Shown: positions 1 through 8,640, counted from the stretch's first letter. The stretch is DNA of 64,000 nucleotides from Psychrobacter vallis (GCF_904846715.1 NZ_CAJHBU010000002.1:62001-126000); one strand, 5' to 3'. Notes: generated from the sequence alone by a model not told the origin. Translations and numbers: made by a program.

Positions 1-510
1 GAGCGCGGATGGTTTATGGAAAGCTTTAACCAAAAAACATTTGCAACTGCTCTAAGCGAACGCGGGTTCAATCTGCCAAATTTCGTACAAGACAATCACT
101 CCAACTCACAAAAAGGCGTATTGCGAGGCTTACATTACCAACTTAACCCATTTTCTCAAGCGAAGCTGGTTCGCGTGGTACAAGGGCGAGCTTGGGATGT
201 GGCTGTAGATATACGTCAACACTCACCTACTTTTGGTCAATGGGTAGGCTTAGAGCTGACAGCCACTAATCACCGTCAACTATGGATACCTGCCGGTTTC
301 GCACATGGCTTTGTAGCGCTAGAAGACGATACACAATTTTTGTATAAAACCACTCATCATTACCATAAAGAAAGTGAGCGGACGATCTTATGGAATGATG
401 ATAGCTTAAAAATTAACTGGCCGATTGAGGGTCTAGAACTTGAGCTAACTGAGAAAGACAATGAAGGCTTAAGCTTTGAAAAAGCTAGAATAATGGGTGA
501 TATATTTTAA
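1..510 (+). CDS. rfbC: dTDP-4-dehydrorhamnose 3,5-epimerase, 5'-truncated by window edge
   Basis: RfbC epimerises dTDP-4-dehydro-6-deoxyglucose at C3 and C5 on the way to dTDP-L-rhamnose, a cytosolic precursor of O-antigen or exopolysaccharide. The frame is open from base 1 and reads ERGWFMESFNQ, which matches the family's DERGxFxESFN region. Roughly the first 20 residues therefore lie upstream and the ATG at 16 is internal. Visible family motifs are VLRGLHYQ (catalytic His), WDVAVDIR and the cupin segment IPAGFAHGF. The C-terminus is complete at TAA 508-510. It is probably the last gene of a rhamnose/polysaccharide operon, because a repeat-filled gap and an opposing gene follow. Confidence 0.95.
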   Translation, partial: ERGWFMESFNQKTFATALSERGFNLPNFVQDNHSNSQKGVLRGLHYQLNPFSQAKLVRVVQGRAWDVAVDIRQHSPTFGQWVGLELTATNHRQLWIPAGFAHGFVALEDDTQFLYKTTHHYHKESERTILWNDDSLKINWPIEGLELELTEKDNEGLSFEKARIMGDIF

Positions 511-523
511 CCGCAATTAACAT

Positions 524-585
524 TTGTTTTGGCTATTCTCTATTTTGTTTTGGCTATTCTCTATTTTGTTTTGGCTATTCTCTAT
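524..585. repeat. 21-bp tandem repeat, three copies (minisatellite)
   Basis: The unit TTGTTTTGGCTATTCTCTATT occurs three times head to tail (524-544, 545-565, 566-585), with only the last base or two diverging. It starts 14 bases after the rfbC stop and ends against the TATAGTC terminus of an interspersed repeat at 585. The copies are identical, so the array is young or homogenised. No coding role is supported. Confidence 0.9.
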
Positions 586-728
586 ATAGTCAAAACAATG
601 TAAAAGGTACACATCAGGGCTGCGATAATTTTTCGCAGACTCTATCAGTAACGGCACAGCAAACAAGAATAAGTTGTGCATGTGACAAATCATATATAGA
701 ACCATAAAATACATAAATGTGCTAACTG
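585..728. repeat. Degenerate copy C of a ~146-bp MITE-like interspersed repeat
   Basis: Aligned by eye with the copies at 10782, 21915 and 27667. It begins TATAGTC and shares the GATAATTTTT and GCACAGCAAACAAGAA core with the better-preserved copies. The right half is badly eroded, so the right boundary is approximate. It ends against a degenerate copy of the second short repeat family (719-742). Confidence 0.6.
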
Positions 729-742
729 ACGACATATCCTAG
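719..742 (-). repeat. Degenerate copy of the short repeat TGCTAATTGATGACATGCCCTAG
   Basis: GTGCTAACTGACGACATATCCTAG differs at a few positions from the near-identical copies at 6783-6805 and 51798-51821. It lies in the gap between the convergent rfbC and glycosyltransferase genes. Confidence 0.5.
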
Positions 743-757
743 TTCGTTTTAAACCTT

Positions 758-1600
758 TCACTCGCGCCAATACTTTTCAACCCAAGGAGTGGGTAAAATA
801 AAATGTCGCAAATGACGAAATGGCTTTTTCTTAGCTTTGTCCGAGGTTTTCAAAAGTTTAATATGTTCTTTAGCGTTATTTGGATATTCTGTACGATAGC
901 GCCCTTCAATTGCTTCTGGTGGATTGAGAGCGCCCCCAGCAAAAATTACAACCCGCGTATCTTTTGGCAGTTTTGCTGGTAAAAAATAGTTTAATGGAAA
1001 AGAGCGTTTACACTCAAACCTAAAATGTCTCACCCAACGTCTAGGATAAAATTCAACCCCACCTGGTGCATTACGAGTGACAAAACGCTGTTCAAAACGG
1101 TATTTTTCAGCAATCCCTTGAGGATCCGTGGCAAACAATTTTTGCAAAGAGACCAGTTTACCAACAGGAAACCTGAATAATGACGTCTGCCCAAGCTTTT
1201 CAAGAGGATTAGTCATATTGCGTGTCAATACTACTTCTTTTTCAGGCTTATATTCAAAAAAAACATCCAAGTTTCCAACAATCACCACATCCAAATCCAA
1301 AAAAAGTACGTCACCCTCTACATTACCTAGCTTCTCACTCCATAAACGTGATTTTGGCCATTGTCCAGAAGTACCTACTGGCATAGGATAATCAATTTCA
1401 GGTAAGGGCTGGCATTCTATTTCTGGACGTACACCAGTGGTGTCATCTGTAAAACAGACCAAGCGAAATGGTGGTGTGATATTACGAGATACCATGCCAT
1501 ATAATTTATTGGCATAATCAGCCCCATATTTTGTACCCCATTTGATACAAATGATTTGTTTGATATTTTTATTGTCTGCTGTACTAGAATCTATTGGCAT
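758..1600 (-). CDS. Putative glycosyltransferase (GT-A-like, DxD motif)
   Basis: A 280-residue soluble protein. A hydrophobic strand ending in FLDLDVVIVGNLD, around residues 98-110, resembles the metal-binding DxD of GT-A (GT8-like) transferases. The N-terminal IICIKWGTKYGADYANKLY segment resembles the first strand and helix of nucleotide-sugar-binding domains. No signal peptide or membrane segment is seen, so it would act at the cytosolic face. It lies beside rfbC, which suggests surface-polysaccharide synthesis, but donor and acceptor are unknown. The start has a GAG ribosome-binding site. It could be a structural member of the family without known activity. Confidence 0.6.
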   Translation of the reverse strand: MPIDSSTADNKNIKQIICIKWGTKYGADYANKLYGMVSRNITPPFRLVCFTDDTTGVRPEIECQPLPEIDYPMPVGTSGQWPKSRLWSEKLGNVEGDVLFLDLDVVIVGNLDVFFEYKPEKEVVLTRNMTNPLEKLGQTSLFRFPVGKLVSLQKLFATDPQGIAEKYRFEQRFVTRNAPGGVEFYPRRWVRHFRFECKRSFPLNYFLPAKLPKDTRVVIFAGGALNPPEAIEGRYRTEYPNNAKEHIKLLKTSDKAKKKPFRHLRHFILPTPWVEKYWRE

Positions 1601-1649
1601 TGACTGCTCACTTTAATCGCATGAATAAATATGACAAATATATTAGCAT

Positions 1650-1681
1650 AAAAAAGCTGAACGATTACGCTCAGCTTTTTT
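1650..1681 (-). terminator. Rho-independent terminator of ilvE
   Basis: AAAAAGCTGA, a ten-base loop, then TCAGCTTTTTT form a perfect stem flanked by A and T runs on both sides. It lies 24 bases past the ilvE stop and before the glycosyltransferase start. It can work in both directions. Confidence 0.85.
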
Positions 1682-1704
1682 GATAGGTGTAAATAATGTT
1701 ATTT

Positions 1705-2634
1705 TTAATCAATAAAGCTTAACCAGTCCATATACTTCTCATTGCGGCCATGTACCACATCAAAGTACAAGGTTTGTAACTTTTCTGTCAACTCACCACG
1801 GCCACCGTTACCGATAATACGGTCGTCATATTCACGAATTGGTGTGACTTCAGCAGCAGTACCCGTCATAAAGATCTCGTCCGCCAAGTAAAATTCATCA
1901 CGAGTGATACGGCGTTCAACCACTTTAATATCTAAATCAGCAGCAAATTGGATAATAGTGCGACGAGTGATACCGTCAAGTGCGCCGCCTGCTAGGTCAG
2001 GTGTGTGTAGTACGCCATCTTTTACCAAGAATAAGTTCTCGCCTGCGCCTTGGCAGACGTATCCTTGTGGATCCATCAAGATGGCTTCATCATAACCATT
2101 ACGAGTGACTTCTTGGTTGGCCATGATAGACACAGGATAGTTGCTTGAGGCTTTTGCTTTGCACATAGTCACATTGGTCATGTGATGTGTAAATGAAGAT
2201 GTTTTTACGCGGATACCGTTTTTGATACCTTCTTCACCAAGATAAGCACCCCAATGCCAAGCGGCAACCATGGCATTGATACTGTTATCACGCGAAGACA
2301 GACCAAGCTTTTCTGCGCCTACCCAAATAAGAGGGCGAATATACGCTTCTGCCAAGTTGTTTTGTTTGACCACATCTTTGTGCGCTTGCTCAAGTGTCGC
2401 CGCATCAAAGGGTACATTCATTTGAAAGATTTTTGCAGAACCCAATAGGCGTTCAGTATGTTCTTTTAGGCGAAAAATTGCCGTGCGCTTATCAGCGGTT
2501 TGATAAGCACGTACCCCTTCAAACACTGCCATACCATAGTGCAGACTATGCGTCAGTACGTGTACCTTAGCATCTGGCTGTTCAATCATCGTGCCATTCA
2601 TCCAAAGCTTGCCATCTTGTGTTGCCATGTTCAT
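1705..2634 (-). CDS. ilvE: Branched-chain amino acid aminotransferase
   Basis: A fold-type IV PLP enzyme that transfers the amino group between glutamate and the keto acids of leucine, isoleucine and valine, in the cytosol. The 309-residue length is normal. Visible motifs are FEGVRAY near residue 39, the PLP lysine in KAKASSNYP, the glycine-rich GAGENLF, and the cofactor-binding MTGTAAEVTPI near the C-terminus. The start ATG follows AAGGA at 7-base spacing. A hairpin terminator follows. It is transcribed in the same direction as glnE upstream, with about 235 bases between them. Its last-step role complements leuA later in the window. Confidence 0.97.
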   Translation of the reverse strand: MNMATQDGKLWMNGTMIEQPDAKVHVLTHSLHYGMAVFEGVRAYQTADKRTAIFRLKEHTERLLGSAKIFQMNVPFDAATLEQAHKDVVKQNNLAEAYIRPLIWVGAEKLGLSSRDNSINAMVAAWHWGAYLGEEGIKNGIRVKTSSFTHHMTNVTMCKAKASSNYPVSIMANQEVTRNGYDEAILMDPQGYVCQGAGENLFLVKDGVLHTPDLAGGALDGITRRTIIQFAADLDIKVVERRITRDEFYLADEIFMTGTAAEVTPIREYDDRIIGNGGRGELTEKLQTLYFDVVHGRNEKYMDWLSFID

Positions 2635-2869
2635 TTTATAATCCTTATGTTAGCGCTGACGTCTAACTTTTTTAGGTAGGTTGTTTTTGACAGTATGTAT
2701 CAACATCGTATGATAACACCGCCGCGTCATTTTTTTATTAAAAATATAACGTCATTATTACTCACAGGCCACAGTAATATTATGAGGTGTGGCCGATTAT
2801 ATCACTGGCTGTACAGGTAAATAAAATATTTCGATTTTTGCTTAGAGTGGTTTTATTTATAATAAAATA

Positions 2870-5737
2870 TTACTCATCTTCTGCTGAATCCACACCCATT
2901 AAATGTCGCCACTGAGCTTGTACTAACGCTCGTGTCTCTTTCCAGAGTGACTCATCAACCAGTAATGACTGCTCTGATAATGCCAACTGATGGGTGGCCG
3001 CACGTATTCTTAGATAGGCGTCAGTCAACGCTTGACAGACTTGCGCCTCCCAAATACCGAGTATGGCGACCTCCTCAAAAATACGCACATTGTCGCTCCA
3101 TTTGGTCAAACTTGGATACTCATGCGAATACGCCAATACGGCAAATTGCGCCAAAAACTCAATATCGACGATGCCGCCTGCATCTTGTTTGAGATGAAAT
3201 TTACCCGCTTGTTGTTGCCATTGATTGGTACCCAGATGTTTTTGCATTTTTATACGCATGCTGGTGACTTCACTGCGGACCTGCTCGATTGTACGCGGCA
3301 GCGCCAACACCTCTCGGCGAATATCGCAAAAACGTGCGGTCACTCGTTTGTCTCCGCAAATCGCTCGTGCTCGAACCAACGCCTGATGCTCCCAAGACCA
3401 CGCTTTATCAAACTGATAAGTTTCAAAAGCATGACACGACACGACCATCATGCCAGCGTTACCTGAGGGGCGTAGACGCATATCAATCTCATAAACACGG
3501 CCATCTCGGGTCTGGGTGTTGAGGTAATTCATTAGCTTTTGTACCAAGCGCGCAGCAAACTTCATCCCACTCACTGACTTTTCACCCGTGGTCATGCCTT
3601 GCTCTTTTATCTTATGCAAAAACACCAAATCCAAGTCTGAAGAATAAGACAATTCTAACCCGCCAAGTTTGCCATAGCCTATGATCGCAAAGCCGCAATC
3701 AGCCTCCGTAACCGGATCGCCATCTTGACCGATGGGATAGCCATAGCGTTTGACAATCTCTGCAAAAGCGCGCTCCAATGCGGCTTCTAATACGACTGCC
3801 GCAATATAAGTTAAGGAGTCAGACACCTTCATAATGGGGCGTTCAGCCAAGACATCACTGGCAGCAACCGCCAATACTTGATTCTTTTTAAACAGTCTCA
3901 GTACGCTGAGCAACTCCTCTTCGTCATCAGGCTCAACACGCAGTAACTGTTGGCGTAAGATGTCATGCAGTTCAAGCTTTTCAGGCAAATGACGGTAGCG
4001 TTGCTGTAAAAAAGTATCTAGTAGCACAGGATATTGTGCCAGCTCTTTTGCAATCCACGGACTGGCTGATAGCATCGGAATCAGCTCAATCATGGCATTG
4101 GGGTTTTCTGCAATCATGACCAAATATATCGAGCGGCGACAGATAGCTTCCAGTAATGCAAGGAGACGTGGCAAAGCCGTATTGGCCAGTTGCTGCTGGT
4201 CTTGATGCGCCAGTAATGCATGCACAATCACAGGATACGCGTCATCCAAGCGCTCGCGGGCTTCCTCACTTAGATTGGCAACCATTTTTGACTGCCAAAA
4301 ATTTTGTAATAACTCACGATTTTCTTCTACTAGCACTTTATTTAACCGCGCAATCTGCTCGTCCAGATGTTCTGGCTCAAGATTGTTGTCTTCCTGATCT
4401 GGCACTTGGCGCTCGGTGACCATCCGCCCGAACGGTACATTGACAGTGTTTCGATGATGATTGAGCGTGTTTAGCAGGGCTTTCCAGTCGTCAAATCCAA
4501 GTGTGATGGCTAGATTATGCTGCCAGCTTGGATCATGAGGTAAGCGCTGAGTTTGCTGGTCGTTGATGGCTTGAATGGCATGCTCCAACCGACGTAAAAA
4601 TCGATAGGCCGCTTGTAATTGCTCGTGGGTTGTCAACTCCAAGTACCCAAGTTCGCGCAATACTTGCATCGCTCGCAAACAAGATTTGACCTGTAGCTGT
4701 GGATGCCTGCCGCCATAGATCAACTGAAAAGCTTGGACGATAAACTCAATATCTCTAATACCGCCTGCACCAAGTTTGATATTGTCCAAGTCTTCACGCT
4801 GAGCAACTTGATTTTGAATGAGAGATTTCATTTCTCTGAGTGCGGAAAAAGCACTGTAATCCACATAATAACGAAAGACAAATGGCTTGATAAGCGCTTG
4901 CAGTTCATCATAAAACGGCGGCTCTACTTGTCCCACCACTCGTGCTTTTAGCCAAGCAAAACGCTCCCACGCACGACCGTGCAAGGCAAAATATTTTTGT
5001 AGTGCGGACAAATGAATGGCCAAATCGCTGCCATCACCCCACGGACGCAAACGCATATCCACTCGAAAGACAAAACCATCGGCTGTTTTGTTGTCTAATA
5101 ATTTGATGATACCTTGACCAAGCCGAGTCATAAAACGCTTGTTGTCTATACTGCGCGTGCCGCGGGCTTTATCGCCGTTGGTTTCGCCGCGGGCCTGATG
5201 GACAAAAATCAGATCAATATCACTCGATAAATTCAGCTCTTGTGCCCCAAGCTTGCCCATGGCCATAATCGCCATATCATCAATTTGCACATTACCTTGC
5301 GTATTAATAAAAGTGGGTTGACCGTATTTTTTAACCAAATGCTGATAGGTATAATCTTTGGCAAATGAGAGGCAACCATCAGCAAACTCAGACAACTCAT
5401 CCGTCAATTGCTCAAGCGCTATCATCTGTAAGGCATCTTGCCAAATCCAGCGCATCATCAATAATGTACGAAGATGGCGCAGGCCACTCATCACCTTAGG
5501 TTCATCAGCAAGTTGGTAGTTTTCATCCAAAGTATAATCTTGAATCAGATCATCAATTTGCTGGCGTGTTAAGGTCTTATCCAATGGGTAACTACGTAAA
5601 AACGTCTGACATGAGACCGTCCGGCTCTCCCAAATCTGATACGCAAATTCGCTCGCCGTTTGCAACACTTGCAATTGCGCCGTGGTCGGCTGATCATCTG
5701 TACCATGGTTCATACTTGAAGGCATAGCAGGTAACAT
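2870..5737 (-). CDS. glnE: Bifunctional glutamine synthetase adenylyltransferase/deadenylase
   Basis: GlnE adds AMP to, and removes it from, a tyrosine of glutamine synthetase under control of PII, setting nitrogen assimilation. It has about 955 residues, near the usual 945. Two nucleotidyltransferase domains are visible. The N-terminal deadenylase carries NLSSDIDLIFVHQ and the C-terminal adenylylase carries SYSSDLDLVFLHK, each with the GxS...DxD signature, and each is followed by the conserved RLRPWG or RLRPSG and GGIRDIEFIVQ or GGIVDIEFLAQ blocks. An upstream ATG at 5758 is possible, but AAGGAG lies between it and the ATG at 5737, so the later start is preferred. The promoter should lie in 5738-5943, shared with the divergent tus genes. 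Confidence 0.96.
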   Translation of the reverse strand: MLPAMPSSMNHGTDDQPTTAQLQVLQTASEFAYQIWESRTVSCQTFLRSYPLDKTLTRQQIDDLIQDYTLDENYQLADEPKVMSGLRHLRTLLMMRWIWQDALQMIALEQLTDELSEFADGCLSFAKDYTYQHLVKKYGQPTFINTQGNVQIDDMAIMAMGKLGAQELNLSSDIDLIFVHQARGETNGDKARGTRSIDNKRFMTRLGQGIIKLLDNKTADGFVFRVDMRLRPWGDGSDLAIHLSALQKYFALHGRAWERFAWLKARVVGQVEPPFYDELQALIKPFVFRYYVDYSAFSALREMKSLIQNQVAQREDLDNIKLGAGGIRDIEFIVQAFQLIYGGRHPQLQVKSCLRAMQVLRELGYLELTTHEQLQAAYRFLRRLEHAIQAINDQQTQRLPHDPSWQHNLAITLGFDDWKALLNTLNHHRNTVNVPFGRMVTERQVPDQEDNNLEPEHLDEQIARLNKVLVEENRELLQNFWQSKMVANLSEEARERLDDAYPVIVHALLAHQDQQQLANTALPRLLALLEAICRRSIYLVMIAENPNAMIELIPMLSASPWIAKELAQYPVLLDTFLQQRYRHLPEKLELHDILRQQLLRVEPDDEEELLSVLRLFKKNQVLAVAASDVLAERPIMKVSDSLTYIAAVVLEAALERAFAEIVKRYGYPIGQDGDPVTEADCGFAIIGYGKLGGLELSYSSDLDLVFLHKIKEQGMTTGEKSVSGMKFAARLVQKLMNYLNTQTRDGRVYEIDMRLRPSGNAGMMVVSCHAFETYQFDKAWSWEHQALVRARAICGDKRVTARFCDIRREVLALPRTIEQVRSEVTSMRIKMQKHLGTNQWQQQAGKFHLKQDAGGIVDIEFLAQFAVLAYSHEYPSLTKWSDNVRIFEEVAILGIWEAQVCQALTDAYLRIRAATHQLALSEQSLLVDESLWKETRALVQAQWRHLMGVDSAEDE

Positions 5738-5943
5738 AGGGACATAAACTCCTTGCATAGAATGATAAGACTACGTGAAGCTAGCGCATAAGTTTATTGT
5801 TTTTTCTTACGAGGCAGTCATCGTATCGAATAATAGCAGTTAATATCCAGCATAAACCATATTTCATAACAGTGCGCCTATTTGCTTGAATGGCTTTATG
5901 GTAGCATAAACAACTTTAGTATGAATCAATGATAAGAATTCCT

Positions 5944-6357
5944 ATGACAACCATCACACCACTACTTCTGATAACTGCTGACCCCAGTCACCCCCTTGCG
6001 CATTTGGCGCTACGTTATACTCGCGCGTATCTCCAAAGTGACACTAATGAGGGCGAGATCAACCATGCTCCATTACATGTATTTTTTTATGGAGATGCGG
6101 CGCATATTGCCAATCGATTACGCTGGCAATCTGCCGACCAAGTTAACATAACCAAAGAGTGGCAAAGTCTAGCTGAACAGTATAAGTTAGCGCTGCCCGT
6201 CTGCGTCAGCACCGCCCTCAGTCGCGGTGTCAGTGACGCCGATAACAGCACACGTCATCAGCTTGATAGCAGCAACCTTGCCTCAGGCTTTACCTTGGTT
6301 GGACTGAGTGAGCTTGCGATGATGATGCAAAATGATTGTCGGCTGATACAGTTTTAA
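5944..6357 (+). CDS. tusD: Sulfurtransferase complex subunit TusD (DsrE-like)
   Basis: TusD accepts persulfide sulfur from TusA in the TusBCD complex and passes it to TusE, which feeds MnmA for s2U34 tRNA thiolation. The 137-residue protein has the DsrE/F fold. The active cysteine is visible at about residue 87 in LPVCVSTALSRGV, equivalent to E. coli Cys78. The C-terminus, FTLVGLSELAMMMQ...RLIQF, is typical. An in-frame ATG at 5929 has no ribosome-binding site, so the start at 5944 is chosen. It is first gene of a tusDCBE cluster. mnmA and mnmG of the same pathway lie near 35-39 kb. Confidence 0.92.
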   Translation: MTTITPLLLITADPSHPLAHLALRYTRAYLQSDTNEGEINHAPLHVFFYGDAAHIANRLRWQSADQVNITKEWQSLAEQYKLALPVCVSTALSRGVSDADNSTRHQLDSSNLASGFTLVGLSELAMMMQNDCRLIQF

Positions 6358-6405
6358 TAGGCCGTGTTGATGCGTGCCTTTGCCCCACTCGATTAGGAAT
6401 TAATC

Positions 6406-6729
6406 ATGAAATTATTAATTCAGCTGCACACGCCAACTGAAATGGCAAGTTATGAGGGCTGTGCGCTTGCGCTAACGCTGGCGACCTTTGGTCATGAAGT
6501 TCAGCTATATTTAGACGCACCGGTCTTTGGCTTATTGATGCAATCTGAATCACGTTTGCACGGTATGATTCAATCCCTTGATCTATACGACATGCCAGCC
6601 GCTTGGCTGCCGAACGATGTCTTTAGTGGTTGGGTCACAGGTATGGTGCCAACGGATTTGGCGTCACAACTGAGCTTGGTACCAGACGTCATAAACTCGC
6701 AAGACTTTGAGCAAATCCTGCGCTTTTAG
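6406..6729 (+). CDS. tusC: Sulfurtransferase complex subunit TusC (DsrF-like)
   Basis: A 107-residue DsrE/F-fold subunit of the cytosolic TusBCD sulfur relay. TusC is thought to be structural and has no catalytic cysteine. The only cysteine here (YEGCALALTLATFG) sits in the first helix rather than the TusD active-site loop. The C-terminal DFEQILRF matches the family's ending. It begins 48 bases after tusD. It is short against the E. coli subunit, about 119 residues. Assignment rests on both position and fold pattern. Confidence 0.82.
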   Translation: MKLLIQLHTPTEMASYEGCALALTLATFGHEVQLYLDAPVFGLLMQSESRLHGMIQSLDLYDMPAAWLPNDVFSGWVTGMVPTDLASQLSLVPDVINSQDFEQILRF

Positions 6730-6782
6730 TGTTTTATGCTCTTTATCAAAAGAATTAGTAAACAGACAGCTATTCGCTTAAT

Positions 6783-6852
6783 GCTAGGGCATGTCATCAA
6801 TTAGATTATGAGCATTAAAATGTATCAATGCGGTAATTGATAACATGCTCTA
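6783..6852. repeat. Inverted-repeat element inside the tus operon (short repeat family 2)
   Basis: TGCTAGGGCATGTCATCAATTAG (6783-6805) is followed about 27 bases later by an imperfect inverted copy, GTAATTGATAACATGCTCTAA (6833-6852). Together they would form a long hairpin in the tusC-tusB gap, ending about 26 bases before the tusB start. The left arm matches 51798-51820 on the other strand over about 23 bases. Confidence 0.75.
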
Positions 6853-6878
6853 AACAACTACCGCAACTGGAAACCGTC

Positions 6879-7208
6879 ATGGCAACTTTATACCAATTAC
6901 AGAGTACGATGGATACACTCAGACGCAATATTGAAGAGATGTCGCGCACGTGGCGTGCCGGTGATAGTATTGTTTTACTGGGTACAACGGTCGCTTTTAT
7001 TGACTGGCTCAATGCCTACGTCGCTGATAGTGAGATTCAAGATATTGCAGGTATCTATGCTCTAGCCGATGATGTCGCAAAGCTAACGCCCAATACCAGT
7101 GCTAAGCTAAATCTAGACGCTAAGTTAAGTAGTGTTCTGACAGATATAGAATGGGTTCACCTGACCCAAGATCCTCAATTTGATAAAGTGGTGACCATCG
7201 CTTTATGA
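6879..7208 (+). CDS. tusB: Sulfurtransferase complex subunit TusB (DsrH-like)
   Basis: Third subunit of the TusBCD sulfur relay, 109 residues, slightly long for the family. It starts MATLYQLQST, like the MLHTL... start of TusB. The frame can be extended to a TTG at 6837, but that would read into the inverted-repeat element, and the ATG at 6879 has a TGGAAA ribosome-binding site. Its stop overlaps the tusE start by four bases (ATGA), indicating translational coupling. Family identity is weaker than for TusD or TusE and rests partly on position. Confidence 0.8.
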   Translation: MATLYQLQSTMDTLRRNIEEMSRTWRAGDSIVLLGTTVAFIDWLNAYVADSEIQDIAGIYALADDVAKLTPNTSAKLNLDAKLSSVLTDIEWVHLTQDPQFDKVVTIAL

Positions 7209-7573
7209 GTAACGACAATGTGAGTAAAAACAATGTGACTACCGCTATTATGACCGCCATGAATGTTGAATTGGATCAAGATGGCCATCTATGTGATCAT
7301 ACTGTCTGGACGCCCGCTATCGCCCAACAATTGGCACATACCATGGATGTGACTTTGAATACTGAGCATTTACAGATTTTACAACAAGTACGAGCGTTCT
7401 TTGCTAAGTTTAATCACGCCCCAGCGACACGGCCACTGATAAAATGGCTGCAAAAAACCTTACCTGAGCAAAATATTAGCAATCAAAAGTTGCAGCAATT
7501 ATTCAATACTGGCTTGGTTGCCCGTCATGTAAATCGCTTGGCTGGTCTGCCCAAACCGCCCAATTGTTTGTAA
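7205..7573 (+). CDS. tusE: Sulfur carrier TusE (DsrC family)
   Basis: TusE takes the persulfide from TusD and hands it to the MnmA-tRNA complex. The 122-residue protein ends GLPKPPNCL. The penultimate cysteine (Cys121) on the flexible C-terminal arm is the sulfur carrier. The second cysteine of true dissimilatory DsrC, about ten residues earlier, is absent (VARHVNRLAG). This places the protein in the tRNA-thiolation TusE group rather than sulfite respiration. The start overlaps tusB by ATGA. No hairpin terminator is seen in the 52 bases before the opposing trmL. Confidence 0.93.
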   Translation: MSNDNVSKNNVTTAIMTAMNVELDQDGHLCDHTVWTPAIAQQLAHTMDVTLNTEHLQILQQVRAFFAKFNHAPATRPLIKWLQKTLPEQNISNQKLQQLFNTGLVARHVNRLAGLPKPPNCL

Positions 7574-7625
7574 ATCACTAATTAATAAGATGCTAAGGCG
7601 TATTTTCAATGAGCATATTAACCCG

Positions 7626-8186
7626 CTATTTTGGGTCATAGACCGTCAATGTCTCATAACCAATACTGCGCCCTTCATCGCCTGCAAATCCTTGCTGACG
7701 CCATATCTCATATAGGCATATTGCCACGCTATTGGACAAATTCAAACTGCGTGAATCCGCCAGCATTGGCAATCTCAGCCAGTTGCTAGCGCCAATATCT
7801 TCACGAATATCATCTGTTAGCCCTGCTGTTTCAGAACCAAAAACCAGTGCAATATTTGGCATCAAAGCATCGCCTGTTGTTTCAACGTCTTGCTGACCGC
7901 TAAAATCATAATCATAAAAGGGCTTACTAAGCTTGGTCGTCAGGGCGGTAATAACGTGGCAATCAGCGGCTTGTAATGCCTGTCTTGCTGCTGTCCAATC
8001 ATCATGTACTTGTAGATGGGCGTATTCGTGATAATCCAAGCCTGCTCGGCGTAGCTTTTTATCATCCAGCTCAAACCCTAAAGGCCTGACCAAATGCAGC
8101 TGCGCACCTGTATTGGCACAAAGACGGATGATGTTACCGGTGTTACTTGGCATTTTTGGGGCTACCAACACTATGTGGATGGTCAT
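7626..8186 (-). CDS. trmL: tRNA (cytidine(34)-2'-O)-methyltransferase, SPOUT family
   Basis: TrmL uses SAM to 2'-O-methylate the wobble base (C34 or cmnm5U34) of tRNA-Leu isoacceptors. Signature SPOUT segments are visible: PSNTGNIIRLCANTG near the N-terminus, the knot-forming ALVFGSETAGL, and LRLPMLADSRSLNLSNSVAICLYE near the C-terminus. At 186 residues it is longer than the E. coli protein (157), with extra residues in the middle and at the end. It converges on tusE. Both act on tRNA position 34. Confidence 0.93.
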   Translation of the reverse strand: MTIHIVLVAPKMPSNTGNIIRLCANTGAQLHLVRPLGFELDDKKLRRAGLDYHEYAHLQVHDDWTAARQALQAADCHVITALTTKLSKPFYDYDFSGQQDVETTGDALMPNIALVFGSETAGLTDDIREDIGASNWLRLPMLADSRSLNLSNSVAICLYEIWRQQGFAGDEGRSIGYETLTVYDPK

Positions 8187-8442
8187 ACTGATTCCTTAAA
8201 TAATTGAGACTGACTATATGTAGATTTATGAATTATTTGTAATGAAAAGTTACAGTTTAACGCCCATAATTACACTTTGATACTGTGCAGCGTTTTTAAC
8301 TTTCACTATGATGTCGGTAATGGATAGCGAGATAATATGTATACCTTATTATTTTAGCCCATACCTTCAGTGAAGCTTGAGCTTATTGCTTGGCATCACT
8401 GTTATTATTTATAACCACCCATTTATTTTTGAGGATATTATT

Positions 8443-8583
8443 ATGAAAAAAGTAATCATCGCATCTTTGACTGCTATGTTTGTTCTAACTGGTTGCAACA
8501 CTTTTAAAGGTTTAGGCGAAGACGTATCAAGCGCTGGTAATGCTGTAAGCAACACAGCTACAGACGTAAAACAGAAAATCTAA
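8443..8583 (+). CDS. Entericidin-like small lipoprotein
   Basis: A 46-residue protein with an N-terminal signal MKKVIIASLTAMFVLTGC, whose LTGC lipobox places Cys18 as the lipidated residue. The mature part, GEDVSSAGNAVSNTATDVK, is the amphipathic pattern of the entericidin EcnA/EcnB family. In E. coli these are membrane-associated toxin/antidote-like lipoproteins. The real start is the ATG at 8443, behind GAGG. A perfect hairpin terminator follows. It is monocistronic. Whether it has entericidin activity or is only structural is not known from sequence. Confidence 0.85.
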   Translation: MKKVIIASLTAMFVLTGCNTFKGLGEDVSSAGNAVSNTATDVKQKI

Positions 8584-8606
8584 GTGTGAATTTCTTAGAC
8601 TATTTA

Positions 8607-8640
8607 AAAGGCTTATCATTAATTTGATAAGCCTTTTTTT
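8607..8640 (+). terminator. Rho-independent terminator of the entericidin-like gene
   Basis: AAAAGGCTTATCA, a short AT loop, then TGATAAGCCTTTTTTT. The stem is perfect and is followed by a T run, 23 bases after the stop codon. Confidence 0.92.

Noticed and set aside
524..585. Possible CRISPR-like repeat array
   Set aside because: The units are directly adjacent without spacers, and only three copies exist. It is a tandem minisatellite.
517..735. Minus-strand 72-residue open frame with three IENSQNK repeats at its C-terminus
   Set aside because: The repeats come from the 21-bp minisatellite read in frame, and the rest lies in a degenerate interspersed repeat. No ribosome-binding site or family pattern supports it.
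3032..3466. Plus-strand 144-residue open frame inside glnE
   Set aside because: It lies antisense to strongly conserved glnE coding sequence and shows no family pattern.
6837..6878. Longer TusB starting at TTG 6837
   Set aside because: This would include the inverted-repeat element in the protein, and no ribosome-binding site is present. The ATG at 6879 is better.
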